Shown piece by piece: positions 54,162 to 63,456 of a DNA stretch of 64,000 nucleotides. The notes under the pieces were generated by a model. It did no database searches. It saw nothing but the letters and a program-made list of their open reading frames with translations, and was not told the origin of the DNA. This stretch comes from Gottfriedia acidiceleris (GTDB lineage: Bacteria > Bacillota > Bacilli > Bacillales > Bacillaceae_G). Both the position numbers and the translations under genes were made by a program. The number at the start of each line of letters is the position of its first letter. Positions within the stretch are counted from its first letter, which is position 1. The DNA is taken from positions 682,001 through 746,000 of the forward strand of contig NZ_SCFN01000001.1 in the NCBI RefSeq assembly GCF_004138285.1. Reading direction: 5' to 3'.

Positions 54162-55082
54162 TTATGAGTCTTTTACACTCATTTCTAATAATCTTTTTTG
54201 AATCCAAACAGCTGCTTGGGTACCATCACCCATTGCTATTGTGACTTGTTGGGAATGAGCTACTAAATCGCCGGCTGCCCATACATTTGGAACATTCGTC
54301 TCCTTTGTTCGTGGGTCTACAATAACATGCTTATTATTTAAAAGATTTACTCCTAGTTGGATAGCAAGATTATTTTGTACTTCATTTCCACCAAAACCAA
54401 TAAAAGCACGGTCCCCATAAATTATTTCACCACTTTGTAAACAAATTCCTTTAAAATTAGAATCCTCTTCTTTAAGTACTTCCTTAATTTTTTCTTTTCG
54501 ATAGTGAATTCCAATTTTTTGTAGTTGGTCATTTAATTTGGAATCAAGGTCATGTCCGTCGTGATTAATATATGTTATTTGTTTTGACCAATAAGCTAAT
54601 GTTATGGCAAGATTTGCACCAACTTTACCAGATCCAAGTATTAAAACACTTTTATTTAAAATTTCATATCCATCACAGTCTGGACAAACAAAAATTGTCG
54701 ATCCAAGACAATCGACTAGGTTTTTAATTGGAGGAATTCGATCGATTAGTCCAGTTGCCAATAAGACTGTTTTGGCAGAATAAGATTTTCCTGCTTTCGT
54801 CTCTATTAAGAATTGATTGTTTACGTTTTGTATACGTATTACTTTATCTTGGGTGAATGATACGCCATAAACTTCAGCATGGTTTCTTCCTAGTTGTCTT
54901 AGTTTTTGCCCACTTATACTATTCGGCCAACCTAAAATATTACGATATGTTTTACATAATGTTGAACGTCCGTAATTTGAGTCAATTACGAGTACATTCC
55001 TTTGATATCGACCAAGCTGAATTGATGCCTGTAAACCTGCGAAACCTCCCCCAACTATTATACACTCATAAAATTCATTCAT
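54162..55082 (-). CDS. FAD-dependent pyridine nucleotide-disulfide oxidoreductase, thioredoxin reductase-like
   Basis: 306 aa from the ATG at 55082 with AGGAG nine bases upstream. A frame from 55136 adds 18 residues without a site. FAD motif CIIVGGGFAGLQASIQLGR, redox motif CPDC in STIFVCPDCDGYEI, NAD-binding ILGSGKVGANLA and the C-terminal NVPNVWAAGDLVAHSQQVTIAMGDG. Resembles TrxB but is a stand-alone, possibly with a different partner protein. Divergent from an EamA transporter gene. Confidence 0.9.
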   Translation of the reverse strand: MNEFYECIIVGGGFAGLQASIQLGRYQRNVLVIDSNYGRSTLCKTYRNILGWPNSISGQKLRQLGRNHAEVYGVSFTQDKVIRIQNVNNQFLIETKAGKSYSAKTVLLATGLIDRIPPIKNLVDCLGSTIFVCPDCDGYEILNKSVLILGSGKVGANLAITLAYWSKQITYINHDGHDLDSKLNDQLQKIGIHYRKEKIKEVLKEEDSNFKGICLQSGEIIYGDRAFIGFGGNEVQNNLAIQLGVNLLNNKHVIVDPRTKETNVPNVWAAGDLVAHSQQVTIAMGDGTQAAVWIQKRLLEMSVKDS

Positions 55083-55277
55083 AGACTTGTCTCCTAAATC
55101 AATTAATACAAAATCATATATGTTCAATTTTTCCAATTAAGCAATTTCTAATCACAATTTCTCAATTAATCTAATTGTTGAAAATTAAAAGATTTTTGAT
55201 TGATATATTCTGAATATTTAGGTACGATTCTTCTATTAACTTAATTTGATTTATTGTTTTTTGTGGAGGGAGTAAAA

Positions 55278-56201
55278 ATGAGTGCAGATAAGATTGCTTT
55301 ATCTAATTCTAGAACGAAGGGAATTATTCTCGTATTAACTGCGGCAATATTATGGGGGATATCAGGAACTGTAGCACAGTTTGTATTTCAAAGAAATCAT
55401 TTTAGTCCAGAATGGTTAGTCGTTATTCGATTATTGTTTTCAGGGATCATACTATTAATTTTTGCTAGTCTGAAAGAAAAGAGGGATATAACAGCAATTT
55501 GGAAGGAAAAGAAGGATGTCTTAAGTTTATTGTTATTTAGTATTCTTGGGATGTTAGCAGTTCAATATACATACTTCGCCGCAATAAAAGCTTCAAATGC
55601 AGCTACAGCAACAATTTTACAATATTTGGCACCTGTCATTATTACATGCTATTTAGCAATGCGTTTCAAAAAAGTTCCAACTAGAAAAGAAGTACTGGCT
55701 GTCATATTAGCGCTTGCAGGGACATTTTTGTTGGTAACACATGGAACGATTAAAGGATTGTCTATTACTGGATGGGCATTATTTTGGGGGCTAGCTTCAG
55801 CTTTTGCTTTAGCATTTTATTCGATACAGCCTCAAAAACTTTTAAAAAAATTTGGGTCGACAATCGTAGTAGGTTGGGGAATGCTAATCGGTGGAATTTG
55901 TTTTAGCTTCATACATTCACCTTTTAATTTTCAAGGTCATTGGTCGATGAGTGCATATTTTGCAGTAATTTTTATTGTTATATTTGGAACGTTAATTGCT
56001 TTTTATTGCTATTTAGAGAGTTTAAAGTATATTAATGCTTCTGAATCTAGCTTACTTGCATGTGTGGAACCATTATCAGCAGCTGTACTATCTGTAATTT
56101 GGTTAAGAGTAAATTTTGAAATGCTAGACTGGATTGGTAGCTTATGTATTATTAGTACAATTGTCATTTTATCATTGGCTGATCGAAAAGAGGCTAATTG
56201 A
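55278..56201 (+). CDS. EamA/DMT family transporter
   Basis: 307 aa from the ATG at 55278, with GGAGGGAG upstream; a TTG at 55254 lies before that site. Two EamA repeats with about ten hydrophobic segments. The first repeat has GIILVLTAAILWGISGTVAQFVF and AIKASNAATATILQYLAPVII, the second FGTLIAFYCYLESLKYINASESSLLACVEPLSAAVLS. Likely exports amino acids or other metabolites; substrate not known. Confidence 0.92.
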   Translation: MSADKIALSNSRTKGIILVLTAAILWGISGTVAQFVFQRNHFSPEWLVVIRLLFSGIILLIFASLKEKRDITAIWKEKKDVLSLLLFSILGMLAVQYTYFAAIKASNAATATILQYLAPVIITCYLAMRFKKVPTRKEVLAVILALAGTFLLVTHGTIKGLSITGWALFWGLASAFALAFYSIQPQKLLKKFGSTIVVGWGMLIGGICFSFIHSPFNFQGHWSMSAYFAVIFIVIFGTLIAFYCYLESLKYINASESSLLACVEPLSAAVLSVIWLRVNFEMLDWIGSLCIISTIVILSLADRKEAN

Positions 56202-56282
56202 CTATTATCTGTCACAAAAGAGCATAAAAAGACAGGACTGAATAATTTTAACTTGTTAGGATGTAATTAAGGGAGGAGTCAT

Positions 56283-57146
56283 ATGGCTTGGGTTGAATCT
56301 TTACAAAAGGCAATTGATTATATTGAAGACAATTTATTAAACGAGTTAACGATTGAAGAAATTTCTAAACAAGCTAATTCATCTGTTTTTCATTTTCAGC
56401 GAACATTTTCAATTTTAACTGATATTAATATAGCTGAATATATAAGACGAAGAAGATTGACACTAGCGGCCAATGAATTAACAACTACTGATCTTAAAAT
56501 AATTGACATTGCCTTGAAATATAGGTATGACTCTCCTGAGGCTTTTGCAAAAGCGTTTCGAAGACAGCATGGTGTAACACCAAGTGAAGCAAGAAAGTTT
56601 ATTGGGAATCTAAAATCATATAACCGCCTCGTGATTCAGGTGAGTTTGAAGGGAGCAGAACCAATGCAATTTAATATTGTTGAAAAAAGTGCTTTTCAAG
56701 TAGTTGGAGTGAAAAAAGAGTTTTCTTATTTGAACGATCAACAACAGCAACTGATTCCTAAAATGTGGGAAGAGGTTAATGAAAATGGTACGAGTGACCG
56801 CTTGTATGAAATTAACAATTGTGACATTAAAGGTGTTTTAGGTGTGTGTATGATGAGCGAGGAGCAAAAATCAAAAAATCTACTAGAATATTGGGTTGCA
56901 ACCGAATACGAAGGAGATGCACCAGAAGGGTTTTATCATCATGAAATTCCTGCATCAAAATGGGCTGTATTTGGTGTTCACGGAGCAATGCCACATGCAA
57001 TGCAATCGGCATGGAAGAAGATTTTTTCGGAATGGTTTCCTTCAAGCGGCTATTCACATGCAGGAATCCCAGAATTTGAACTTTATCCAGAAGGAAATCC
57101 ATTTAGTGAAGATTATTATACTGAAATTTGGATTCCGGTAAAATAA
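56283..57146 (+). CDS. AraC-family regulator with GyrI-like effector domain
   Basis: 287 aa. The N-terminal AraC double HTH (about 8-105: ELTIEEISKQANSSVFHFQRTF and IDIALKYRYDSPEAFAKAFRRQHGVTPSEARKF) is followed by a GyrI/AraC effector-binding domain (about 125-287: FQVVGVKKEFSY and WAVFGVHGAMPHAMQSAWKKIFSEWFP). Such proteins (Rob/BltR-like) sense amphipathic drugs. It lies 80 bp after the EamA transporter on the same strand and might control it. Confidence 0.92.
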   Translation: MAWVESLQKAIDYIEDNLLNELTIEEISKQANSSVFHFQRTFSILTDINIAEYIRRRRLTLAANELTTTDLKIIDIALKYRYDSPEAFAKAFRRQHGVTPSEARKFIGNLKSYNRLVIQVSLKGAEPMQFNIVEKSAFQVVGVKKEFSYLNDQQQQLIPKMWEEVNENGTSDRLYEINNCDIKGVLGVCMMSEEQKSKNLLEYWVATEYEGDAPEGFYHHEIPASKWAVFGVHGAMPHAMQSAWKKIFSEWFPSSGYSHAGIPEFELYPEGNPFSEDYYTEIWIPVK

Positions 57147-57167
57147 ATCCGATCTTTTAAAGCGTTA

Positions 57168-57206
57168 TAAAAGGTGCTTCTCAATTAAGAGAGCACCTTT
57201 ATCTTT
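57168..57206. terminator. Hairpin between convergent genes
   Basis: AAAGGTGCTTCTC (57170-57182) pairs with GAGAGCACCTTT (57189-57200) with one bulge. The T-tract is weak on both sides. Confidence 0.55.
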
Positions 57207-57216
57207 ATGTATAAAT

Positions 57217-58158
57217 TTATCCTCTTAATGCTTCTAAAACTACTTGTGCTTTGTAGCCTTCAGAGAAATCTATGATTGTTGCTACTTCACCTTTTAGAGC
57301 CTTTACTAAATGATCAATTAATGAATCAGCTAAAGATTGATCGCCTTCAATTTGCCTAATTGGTTCGCCAATCTTTCCTCCTTCTAAATTAGCCCAATTT
57401 ACTAAAGAAAGAGTTCCTTTCGAGCCGTATGCTGTAAATTTAATTTCTTCTTCACCTGCAATTTGGCTTAAGCCATCTATTAATATAGGAGTACCATCTT
57501 CTAATTCTAAAAAGGCGATAATTCCATTTTCGGATGCAAGAGGGTCAGCGGGATATTGCATATGTTTCGTATTGACTTTCATGTTACCAAAAATCTTTTG
57601 AATTTGTTGAATATAATGCACACCAACCTCTAGTACGTAACCTCCTTGTTCTTTTGTAGCAACCCATTCATTTTGTTGCCATAGTCTCGGCCAATTTGGA
57701 AAACGCATCTTTAATTCGATTCTTCTTAAGTCACCAACATATCCAGATCTAATGAGGCTAGCAAAAGACTCACTACCAACATTGTAGTTTAATGGAAAGT
57801 TCATAGCATGAAAAATACCTTTTTCTTTTGCTTGAGTATAAAGTCCTAGAGCTTCCTCTGTTGAATTTGCCAAAGGCTTTTCACATAACACATTAATTCC
57901 TTTTGCGATTACATCAGATACTACCGAATAATGATATTTTGGAGGTACTGTAACATAAACGAGATCAAGTTCAGCATTTTCAATCATCTCAATATGATTT
58001 GTAAAAGTTAAAACTGATTCTAATTGGCTACTTGTTTCTTGAACTCTTTCTTCTAATGTGTCACATATTGCTACAATTTTTGTTTCTTGATGATTTGAAA
58101 ATAAAGGAATTAATCTTTGGCCAATTGCGCCAAGACCAATAATACCAACTTTTATCAT
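57217..58158 (-). CDS. Gfo/Idh/MocA family oxidoreductase
   Basis: 313 aa NAD(P)-dependent dehydrogenase. Rossmann motif VGIIGLGAIGQRLIPLF, the family motif CEKPLANSTEEAL (Lys in EKP), and a C-terminal alpha/beta domain with EQGGYVLEVGVHYIQQIQKIFG (His in GxHYI). Substrates are usually sugars, inositols or related polyols; none is indicated by neighbours. The ATG has AAAGGTG upstream. Confidence 0.92.
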   Translation of the reverse strand: MIKVGIIGLGAIGQRLIPLFSNHQETKIVAICDTLEERVQETSSQLESVLTFTNHIEMIENAELDLVYVTVPPKYHYSVVSDVIAKGINVLCEKPLANSTEEALGLYTQAKEKGIFHAMNFPLNYNVGSESFASLIRSGYVGDLRRIELKMRFPNWPRLWQQNEWVATKEQGGYVLEVGVHYIQQIQKIFGNMKVNTKHMQYPADPLASENGIIAFLELEDGTPILIDGLSQIAGEEEIKFTAYGSKGTLSLVNWANLEGGKIGEPIRQIEGDQSLADSLIDHLVKALKGEVATIIDFSEGYKAQVVLEALRG

Positions 58159-58384
58159 GAGAAAAACACCTTTCGAAATAGATTTATATTGTAATTATAG
58201 TAAGAAAAATTAAATAATTAAAGAAATAGATACGATGCTCTTAGCTTAAGATATTTGAGGTGCTACAAATTGCTCATGGAAAATTATTTTTTAAGTAGAA
58301 AGTTTTGTGAATTACCAATTTCAAAAAGGGGTTTTAGACACAGAAAGAGAATATTATTCATTGATAAGTAATGGAGGTGACATC

Positions 58385-58549
58385 ATGGATAAGAAGCCAT
58401 TGTATTATGATGGTAGTGGGGATGGAGAAAAATTAATTCAATCAGAAGTTGTAAAAAAGCCAATGAGTATTGTTACTGAAGTAAGAAAAAATTTAACTGG
58501 TAATCCGTTTGTGATCGATTGGAGTCAAGTTAATGTAGCTGGGAAATGA
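58385..58549 (+). CDS. Small hypothetical protein, 54 aa
   Basis: The ATG at 58385 has a perfect GGAGGTGA; an ATG-less longer frame from 58307 precedes that site. The sequence MDKKPLYYDGSGDGEKLIQSEVVKK PMSIVTEVRKNLTG (shown in two parts) is hydrophilic without membrane segment or Cys. No family recognised. The strong ribosome-binding site argues for expression. Between two minus-strand genes. Confidence 0.7.
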   Translation: MDKKPLYYDGSGDGEKLIQSEVVKKPMSIVTEVRKNLTGNPFVIDWSQVNVAGK

Positions 58550-58627
58550 TTTGTTATTTGTGTTTATTTGTTCTTTATTGAGAACGAATTATAGAACGTT
58601 CAATAAAATAATGAATTATTATTAAAA

Positions 58628-58680
58628 TTAAAAAGGATGTCCTATAAGTTAGTAATTAAAACAAACTTAAGGGACATCCA
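58628..58680 (-). terminator. Terminator after the DsbA-like gene
   Basis: GGATGTCC (58635-58642) pairs with GGACATCC (58672-58679), extended inward by AAGTT/AACTT. The A-rich left flank gives the U-tract on the minus strand. Confidence 0.75.
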
Positions 58681-58694
58681 TTTAATTTAAAATA

Positions 58695-59306
58695 TTAACA
58701 GTTTCCATCAATATCGCAACTTAATGAAGACTGCTCAACTAGTTTTTGGTTGTTTAAAGCTTGAATAAATGCTTCTTTACTTTGAACACCTTGTAAAACT
58801 TGATCACCAATTATGAAGGTTGGTACTGCATTAATAAAATTAGGGTTTTGGATCGATGAGTCATACTTTGTATTTGAAACAGCTTCTATGAATTGAGAAC
58901 GGTCTAAGCCAAGATTTTCAGCGATATCTGCAAGTACGTTTACATCACCAATTTCTTTGCCTTCTGTCCAAAAGTCTGCTAAAACTGCTTGAGCATATTC
59001 AGGACCTTTTCCATTTTCCTCTGCGAATAAAAAGCCTCTATGAGCTTTTTTAGTTGAAGGATGGGGATCCATTGTTGGTAAAATCATCTCAACACCAAGT
59101 TTTTGCGCAAGTGGTTGAACGCCGAATTTCCATCCTTGTTGGATATAAGAACTATTTGGACTTAATGGTTCAGCTCCCTCAGGTCTTAATTGGAATGGTT
59201 TCCATTCAAGCTCTACATCGCTAACTTCTTTTATAGCGTCCTCAAGTGGTTTTTTACCTAAATAGCAAAACGGACAAACATAGTCCGAATAAATTGTAAC
59301 TTTCAT
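58695..59306 (-). CDS. DsbA-family (FrnE-like) oxidoreductase
   Basis: 203 aa from the ATG at 59306, with GGAGG seven bases upstream; the longer frame from 59345 includes that site. The CxxC is CPFC at residues 11-14 (IYSDYVCPFCYLGKKPLED), with a DsbA-type helical insertion and cis-Pro region FINAVPTFIIGDQ. The C-terminus has two further Cys (SLSCDIDGNC). No signal peptide, so cytosolic; FrnE proteins act in oxidative stress in other bacteria. Confidence 0.93.
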   Translation of the reverse strand: MKVTIYSDYVCPFCYLGKKPLEDAIKEVSDVELEWKPFQLRPEGAEPLSPNSSYIQQGWKFGVQPLAQKLGVEMILPTMDPHPSTKKAHRGFLFAEENGKGPEYAQAVLADFWTEGKEIGDVNVLADIAENLGLDRSQFIEAVSNTKYDSSIQNPNFINAVPTFIIGDQVLQGVQSKEAFIQALNNQKLVEQSSLSCDIDGNC

Positions 59307-59415
59307 TATGAAACCTCCTAAATCAATTAAAGAAAGTATAAACAAAATTAGATCTAAATCTCAATTTATTAGCTTCGAATTACGAATTTTTTTTAGTGAA
59401 ATAACTGATTTACAA

Positions 59416-59451
59416 GTAAAAAAGAAATAGAGCATGAGAGCTCTATTTCTT
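59416..59451 (-). terminator. Terminator at the end of the 127-aa membrane protein gene
   Basis: AAGAAATAGAGC (59422-59433) pairs with GCTCTATTTCTT (59440-59451). The A-run before 59424 forms the U-tract on the minus strand; the stem overlaps the stop. Confidence 0.8.
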
Positions 59452-59826
59452 AAAATCATTGGTAGAATGATCATCGGGTGGTCGGTTCGTTTCGATTCTA
59501 GCAGTGTTAAGATCAACAAATGAGTTTAAAAAATATTTTCTTCTTAAAAGTAAAACGGATAATAGTAATAGGCCACAGATTGATGTGAAAATCATTCCAG
59601 TAAGTAATCCTCCTATATACATGAATGTATCCATTTGTGATGTAAATAGTGACCAAACTAATATTGAAAGGATTCCGTCCGCTAAAACAATGGCAAGCGA
59701 TACTACTAAATACGGTAAAAATTGTCCAGTTTCTTTTGTTTTCTTTGAGGTATACCTATACCCAATTGGTACAGATAAAAAGATGATAAAACAATAGAAG
59801 AGTAATATGAAATCTCGAATTGACAT
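59443..59826 (-). CDS. Hypothetical membrane protein, 127 aa
   Basis: Three to four hydrophobic segments (FILLFYCFIIFLSVPIGY; LPYLVVSLAIVLADGILSILVWSLF; FMYIGGLLTGMIFTSICGLLLLSVLLL) and a hydrophilic tail with Asn, Asp and Pro (ARIETNRPPDDHSTNDFKK). No family recognised. The upstream region on the minus strand lies in the short gap to the BMP lipoprotein gene, and no strong ribosome-binding site is visible (AGGTGTGATAC), so the start is uncertain. Confidence 0.65.
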   Translation of the reverse strand: MSIRDFILLFYCFIIFLSVPIGYRYTSKKTKETGQFLPYLVVSLAIVLADGILSILVWSLFTSQMDTFMYIGGLLTGMIFTSICGLLLLSVLLLRRKYFLNSFVDLNTARIETNRPPDDHSTNDFKK

Positions 59827-59898
59827 AGTATCACACCTAACTTTTTTTGTTGGTACTATACTATATGCAGAATATTCATATAATTGGACAAGATTTTT

Positions 59899-61014
59899 TT
59901 ATTTACCAATTTTTACTTTTTTCTTTTTAATTTCGGCTTTTTCAGGCTTTGTAGGAGAGAAGTTTTCAAAATCTTTTTTTGTTTCTGGTACTTCGATATG
60001 TCCTGTTCTTATATTAGCTTTATATAAATCAACTTGTTCTTTTGTATCTTTATTTAAATTCTTATCTGTTTTTGCAAGATCAACACCATTTTCTTTTATG
60101 CCCCATCTCAAAATGCGTCCACCTTGAAAGTTCCCTTTTAATTTCTTTGTGATTACTTCATCTACACCTTTATCAATTCGTTTGATCGCTGACGTTAGTG
60201 TGACATTTTCCGGTAACCCTTGTTTATATTGATCTCGGTCAACACCAATTACCCAAACTTTTTTACCATTTTTCTTTAATTTTTTAGCTTCAGTAAATAC
60301 ACCTAAGCCAGTTTTCCCAGCTACTTGAAAAATGATATCTACACCTTTATCCTTGTATAAGGATTTTGCTAATTTACTTCCCTCTGCAGGTTTATCATAT
60401 GAATTCGCAAATTTCGTCAATACTTTTATTTTTGGATCGACGGACATAACTCCTGCTTTAAATCCGTATTCAAACCTTTTTATAAATGGATCCTTTGTAC
60501 CTCCGATAAATCCAATCTTATGCGTTTTAGTGTTCATCGCTGCTACAATACCAGCGAGGAATGCTGATTGCTCTTCACGATATGTAACACTTACGACATT
60601 TGGTTTTTCAACAATTCCGTCAATTATGACAAAGTCAGATTTTTTTTCTTTACTCGCAACTTCAGAGATGGCTTTTTGAAATGAATAGCCTATTCCAAAT
60701 GTTAAATCATATTTTTTCTTTGCATACTTCATTAATTCTTTTTTTGCTGCTTTGTCTGTTGGGGCATCTGTTTTTACATAATTTTTATTTTCCTTCCAAC
60801 CATGTTTCTTTCCAGTTTTTTTAATCCCATCCCAAACTGCTTGGTTAAATCCTTTATCGTGTATTTCAGTTTTACCCATAACTATTCCAATTTTAAAATC
60901 ATTTTCTTTTTCTTTCTCTGATGCACTTATATTATTATTTCCATTAGCACAGCTGGTCAAAATCAGGCTAGCAATTAGTGAGATTGTGGCGATTTGGAAA
61001 AAACGTCTTCGCAT
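59899..61014 (-). CDS. BMP (basic membrane protein)-family substrate-binding lipoprotein
   Basis: 371 aa. A signal peptide with lipobox LTSC (MRRRFFQIATISLIASLILT, then SC) and a periplasmic-binding-like fold: FKIGIVMGKTEIHDKGFNQAVWDG, DLTFGIGYSFQKAISEVA, VSVTYREEQSAFLAGIVAAM, IGFIGGTKDPFIKRFEYGFKAGV, VDIIFQVAGKTGLGVFTEAK. The BMP/PnrA group binds nucleosides. No permease or ATPase lies beside it, so it either serves a distant transporter or signals. GGAGG precedes the ATG. Confidence 0.92.
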   Translation of the reverse strand: MRRRFFQIATISLIASLILTSCANGNNNISASEKEKENDFKIGIVMGKTEIHDKGFNQAVWDGIKKTGKKHGWKENKNYVKTDAPTDKAAKKELMKYAKKKYDLTFGIGYSFQKAISEVASKEKKSDFVIIDGIVEKPNVVSVTYREEQSAFLAGIVAAMNTKTHKIGFIGGTKDPFIKRFEYGFKAGVMSVDPKIKVLTKFANSYDKPAEGSKLAKSLYKDKGVDIIFQVAGKTGLGVFTEAKKLKKNGKKVWVIGVDRDQYKQGLPENVTLTSAIKRIDKGVDEVITKKLKGNFQGGRILRWGIKENGVDLAKTDKNLNKDTKEQVDLYKANIRTGHIEVPETKKDFENFSPTKPEKAEIKKKKVKIGK

Positions 61015-61161
61015 TGTTTTCCTCCATATATTATATTTAAAAAACTAAGCTCTATTGTGTAAATTTCCCAATCAATTCATAAATCATTCTTTAAAGTGTT
61101 GGCAATTTAATATACAAGTGGTACTGTAACAATTAGAAATGATTAAGATGGAGGCATTAAC

Positions 61162-62088
61162 GTGAAGCTTGTATTTTTAGGAACGGGAGCAGGAATGCCA
61201 TCAAAAGGTAGGAATGTAACAAGTATTGCATTACAGCTTTTAGAGGAAAGAGGAGCGACTTGGCTTTTCGATTGTGGTGAAGCAACACAGCACCAAATAT
61301 TACATACGTCAATTCGACCACGACGAATCGAGAAAATTTTTATTACTCATTGCCATGGCGATCATATCTTTGGATTGCCTGGATTATTAAGTAGTAGAAC
61401 TTTTTTAGGTGGAGAAGATTTATTAACAATTTATGGACCTAAAGGAATAAAGGATTATGTAGAGACTAGCTTTAAGATTAGTGGTACTTATTTAAAATAT
61501 CCGATTCATTATGTTGAAACTTCTGAAGGTATTGTTTTTGAAGATGACCAATTTATTGTTCAAGCAGTAGAACTTGAACATGGAATTCAATCATTTGGTT
61601 ATCAAATTATTGAGAAGGATTTACCTGGAGAATTGAACGTAGAGGAACTGAAGAAAATTGGTGTAAAACCAGGGCCAGTTTATAAATTCCTAAAAGAAGG
61701 GAAAACAGTAACTTTAGAGGACGGAAGAATTTTAAATGGTAAGGATTTTATTGGACCTTCAAAAAAAGGTCGACGCATTGCAATAGCAGGGGATACTCGT
61801 ATAACTGATAAAAGTAATTTACTTGCAAGAGGTATGGATGTATTAGTTCATGAATCAACTTTTGCAGATGATGAAATAGCTCATGCATATGATTATTTCC
61901 ATACTACAAGTACTCAAATTGCAAATGTTGCTAAATGTGAGGGAATTAAAACTCTCTATTTAACGCATATAAGTGCAAGATATCAAGGGGAAGCTTCAAA
62001 AAAATTATTAGATGAAGCACGTGAAATCTTTGATCATACATATATTGCGAATGATTTTGATGAATACGAAATCACAAGAAACGATTGA
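61162..62088 (+). CDS. rnz: Ribonuclease Z
   Basis: 308 aa metallo-beta-lactamase-fold endonuclease that trims tRNA 3' trailers. Zinc motif H63-x-H65-x-D67-H68 ([16 protein letters not shown]) is intact, with AIAGDTRIT (Asp ligand), [10 protein letters not shown] and the C-terminal LTHISARY. The exosite-like insertion (about 150-210) includes [18 protein letters not shown]. The start is GTG behind GGAGG. B. subtilis yqjK lies downstream of the yqjH region, as here. Confidence 0.96.
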   Translation: MKLVFLGTGAGMPSKGRNVTSIALQLLEERGATWLFDCGEATQHQILHTSIRPRRIEKIFITHCHGDHIFGLPGLLSSRTFLGGEDLLTIYGPKGIKDYVETSFKISGTYLKYPIHYVETSEGIVFEDDQFIVQAVELEHGIQSFGYQIIEKDLPGELNVEELKKIGVKPGPVYKFLKEGKTVTLEDGRILNGKDFIGPSKKGRRIAIAGDTRITDKSNLLARGMDVLVHESTFADDEIAHAYDYFHTTSTQIANVAKCEGIKTLYLTHISARYQGEASKKLLDEAREIFDHTYIANDFDEYEITRND

Positions 62089-62200
62089 TTTTCACGAATG
62101 AAATTTTCAGTTAAGATGCAGCGCTTTTAAAAAGTTGAGAAGTTTACATAAAAGAATAGTTTAGAGACATGATATAAGTATTCTGTGTAAAAGGAAGGTC

Positions 62201-62953
62201 ATGGCTTTGAAACAGTTAAAAGTTATCCTTTTATTTATTTTTAGTTTCCAATTTATTTTTTACAGTTCTATTAATGCATCAGCTGAAAGTAAAAATCGAT
62301 ATTACTACGAAAAGCAAGGTACTGCTATTTGGGAGGTACCTGTAAAAGAAAAAGTAATAGCAATTACATTTGATGATGGGCCGAATGATGAATATACCCC
62401 AGCAGTATTAGATTTATTAAAGAAGTATAATGCTAAAGCAACATTTTTTTTAGTCGGTGAGAGAGTTGCGAAATACCCTGAAGTTGCATTGAGAGAAATA
62501 GAAGAAGGACATGAAGTTGCGAACCATACATTTACGCATGCTAGACTTCAGTATTTAACTGATGAACAAATAAGAGATCAATTACATAAAACTCATGATG
62601 CAATTATAGCTGCAACTCATGTCGAACCTGTATTATTTAGACCACCATTTGGTTACTATAGTGAGCGTTCGATAAATACTGTGCATGATCTTGGCTATTT
62701 AACTGTTATGTGGTCTTGGCATCAGGATACATTTGATTGGCAAAATCCTGGAGTATATAAAATCGTATCAAATGTATTAAAAGATACTAGAAAAGGAGAT
62801 ATTGTTCTTTTTCATGATCACGGAGGGGACCGTAGTCAAACTATCGAAGCACTGAAACAAATCTTACCGGCTCTTCAAAAGCAAGGCTATCAGTTTGTAA
62901 CGGTATCACAACTATTACAATTAAAAGCAGGAGTTAAACTTCCTAATTTTTAG
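62201..62953 (+). CDS. Secreted polysaccharide deacetylase (PdaA/YlxY-like)
   Basis: 250 aa. A signal peptide (LKVILLFIFSFQFIFYSS, then INASA) and a NodB domain: AITFDDGPNDEYTPAVLDLL (Asp-Asp metal motif), HEVANHTFTHARL (HxxxH), RPPFGYYS, WSWHQDTFDW and VLFHDHGGDRSQ. Such enzymes deacetylate peptidoglycan or other amino-sugar polymers. ATG at 62201; a TTG six bases later has better spacing from AAGGAAGG and may be used. The gene directly follows rnz but after a gap of about 110 bases. Confidence 0.93.
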   Translation: MALKQLKVILLFIFSFQFIFYSSINASAESKNRYYYEKQGTAIWEVPVKEKVIAITFDDGPNDEYTPAVLDLLKKYNAKATFFLVGERVAKYPEVALREIEEGHEVANHTFTHARLQYLTDEQIRDQLHKTHDAIIAATHVEPVLFRPPFGYYSERSINTVHDLGYLTVMWSWHQDTFDWQNPGVYKIVSNVLKDTRKGDIVLFHDHGGDRSQTIEALKQILPALQKQGYQFVTVSQLLQLKAGVKLPNF

Positions 62954-62956
62954 TCA

Positions 62957-62997
62957 AAACCAGATCAATGGATTATCCAAATTGATCTGGTTTTTTG
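62957..62997 (+). terminator. Terminator after the deacetylase gene
   Basis: AAAACCAGATCAAT (62957-62970) pairs with ATTGATCTGGTTTT (62980-62994, one base offset), with an inner GGAT/ATCC, followed by T. Confidence 0.85.
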
Positions 62998-63111
62998 TTT
63001 GTCTTGTTTTTCTCCTTCTTAAGTCTGATATAAAACCATTCCTCAGGCCATTATTCCGATATAGAAACTTGTATAAGATAAGAGTATAAGTTGAAAGGAG
63101 GCGACGAGGTC

Positions 63112-63441
63112 ATGAAGAAGTTCTTAACTTTTATCCTCGTACTAATATTAATTGGAGTTGCTTTAGCGAATTTAGGTGGCTTGATTACTTTAGCACTTGG
63201 GTTAGTAATCACATATTTCGGTTTTAAAAAGTTTATGAAAACAGATTCGATTTTTATGAAAATCATCTGGACAATTATTGGATTAATCGGTTTATCGATT
63301 GCAATAAGTGGTCTTCCTTCTTTAATAGGTGCAGCAGCAGCAATTTTGCTTTATTACCTATATAAAGATTATAAAAATCAAAAAAAACTAAAAGATGATG
63401 AATTTAATATTTATGATGAAAATTTCAACCCTATAAAATAA
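63112..63441 (+). CDS. LiaI-like membrane protein
   Basis: 109 aa from the ATG at 63112, 11 bases after AAAGGAGG; a TTG at 63091 overlaps that site. Several short hydrophobic segments (FLTFILVLILIGVALANLGGLITLALGLVITYFGFKKF and IIWTIIGLIGLSIAISGLPSLIGAAAAILLYYLY) and a charged tail. It resembles LiaI, the membrane partner of the phage-shock-like LiaH protein, which is encoded next. In B. subtilis liaIH is induced by cell-envelope antibiotics through LiaRS. Confidence 0.82.
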   Translation: MKKFLTFILVLILIGVALANLGGLITLALGLVITYFGFKKFMKTDSIFMKIIWTIIGLIGLSIAISGLPSLIGAAAAILLYYLYKDYKNQKKLKDDEFNIYDENFNPIK

Positions 63442-63456
63442 GAGGAGTGTATGACT

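Noticed and set aside
62997-63110. LiaR operator upstream of the LiaI-like gene
   Set aside because: AAGTCTGATATAAAACC resembles only half of the recalled operator. Too weak to list as a site.
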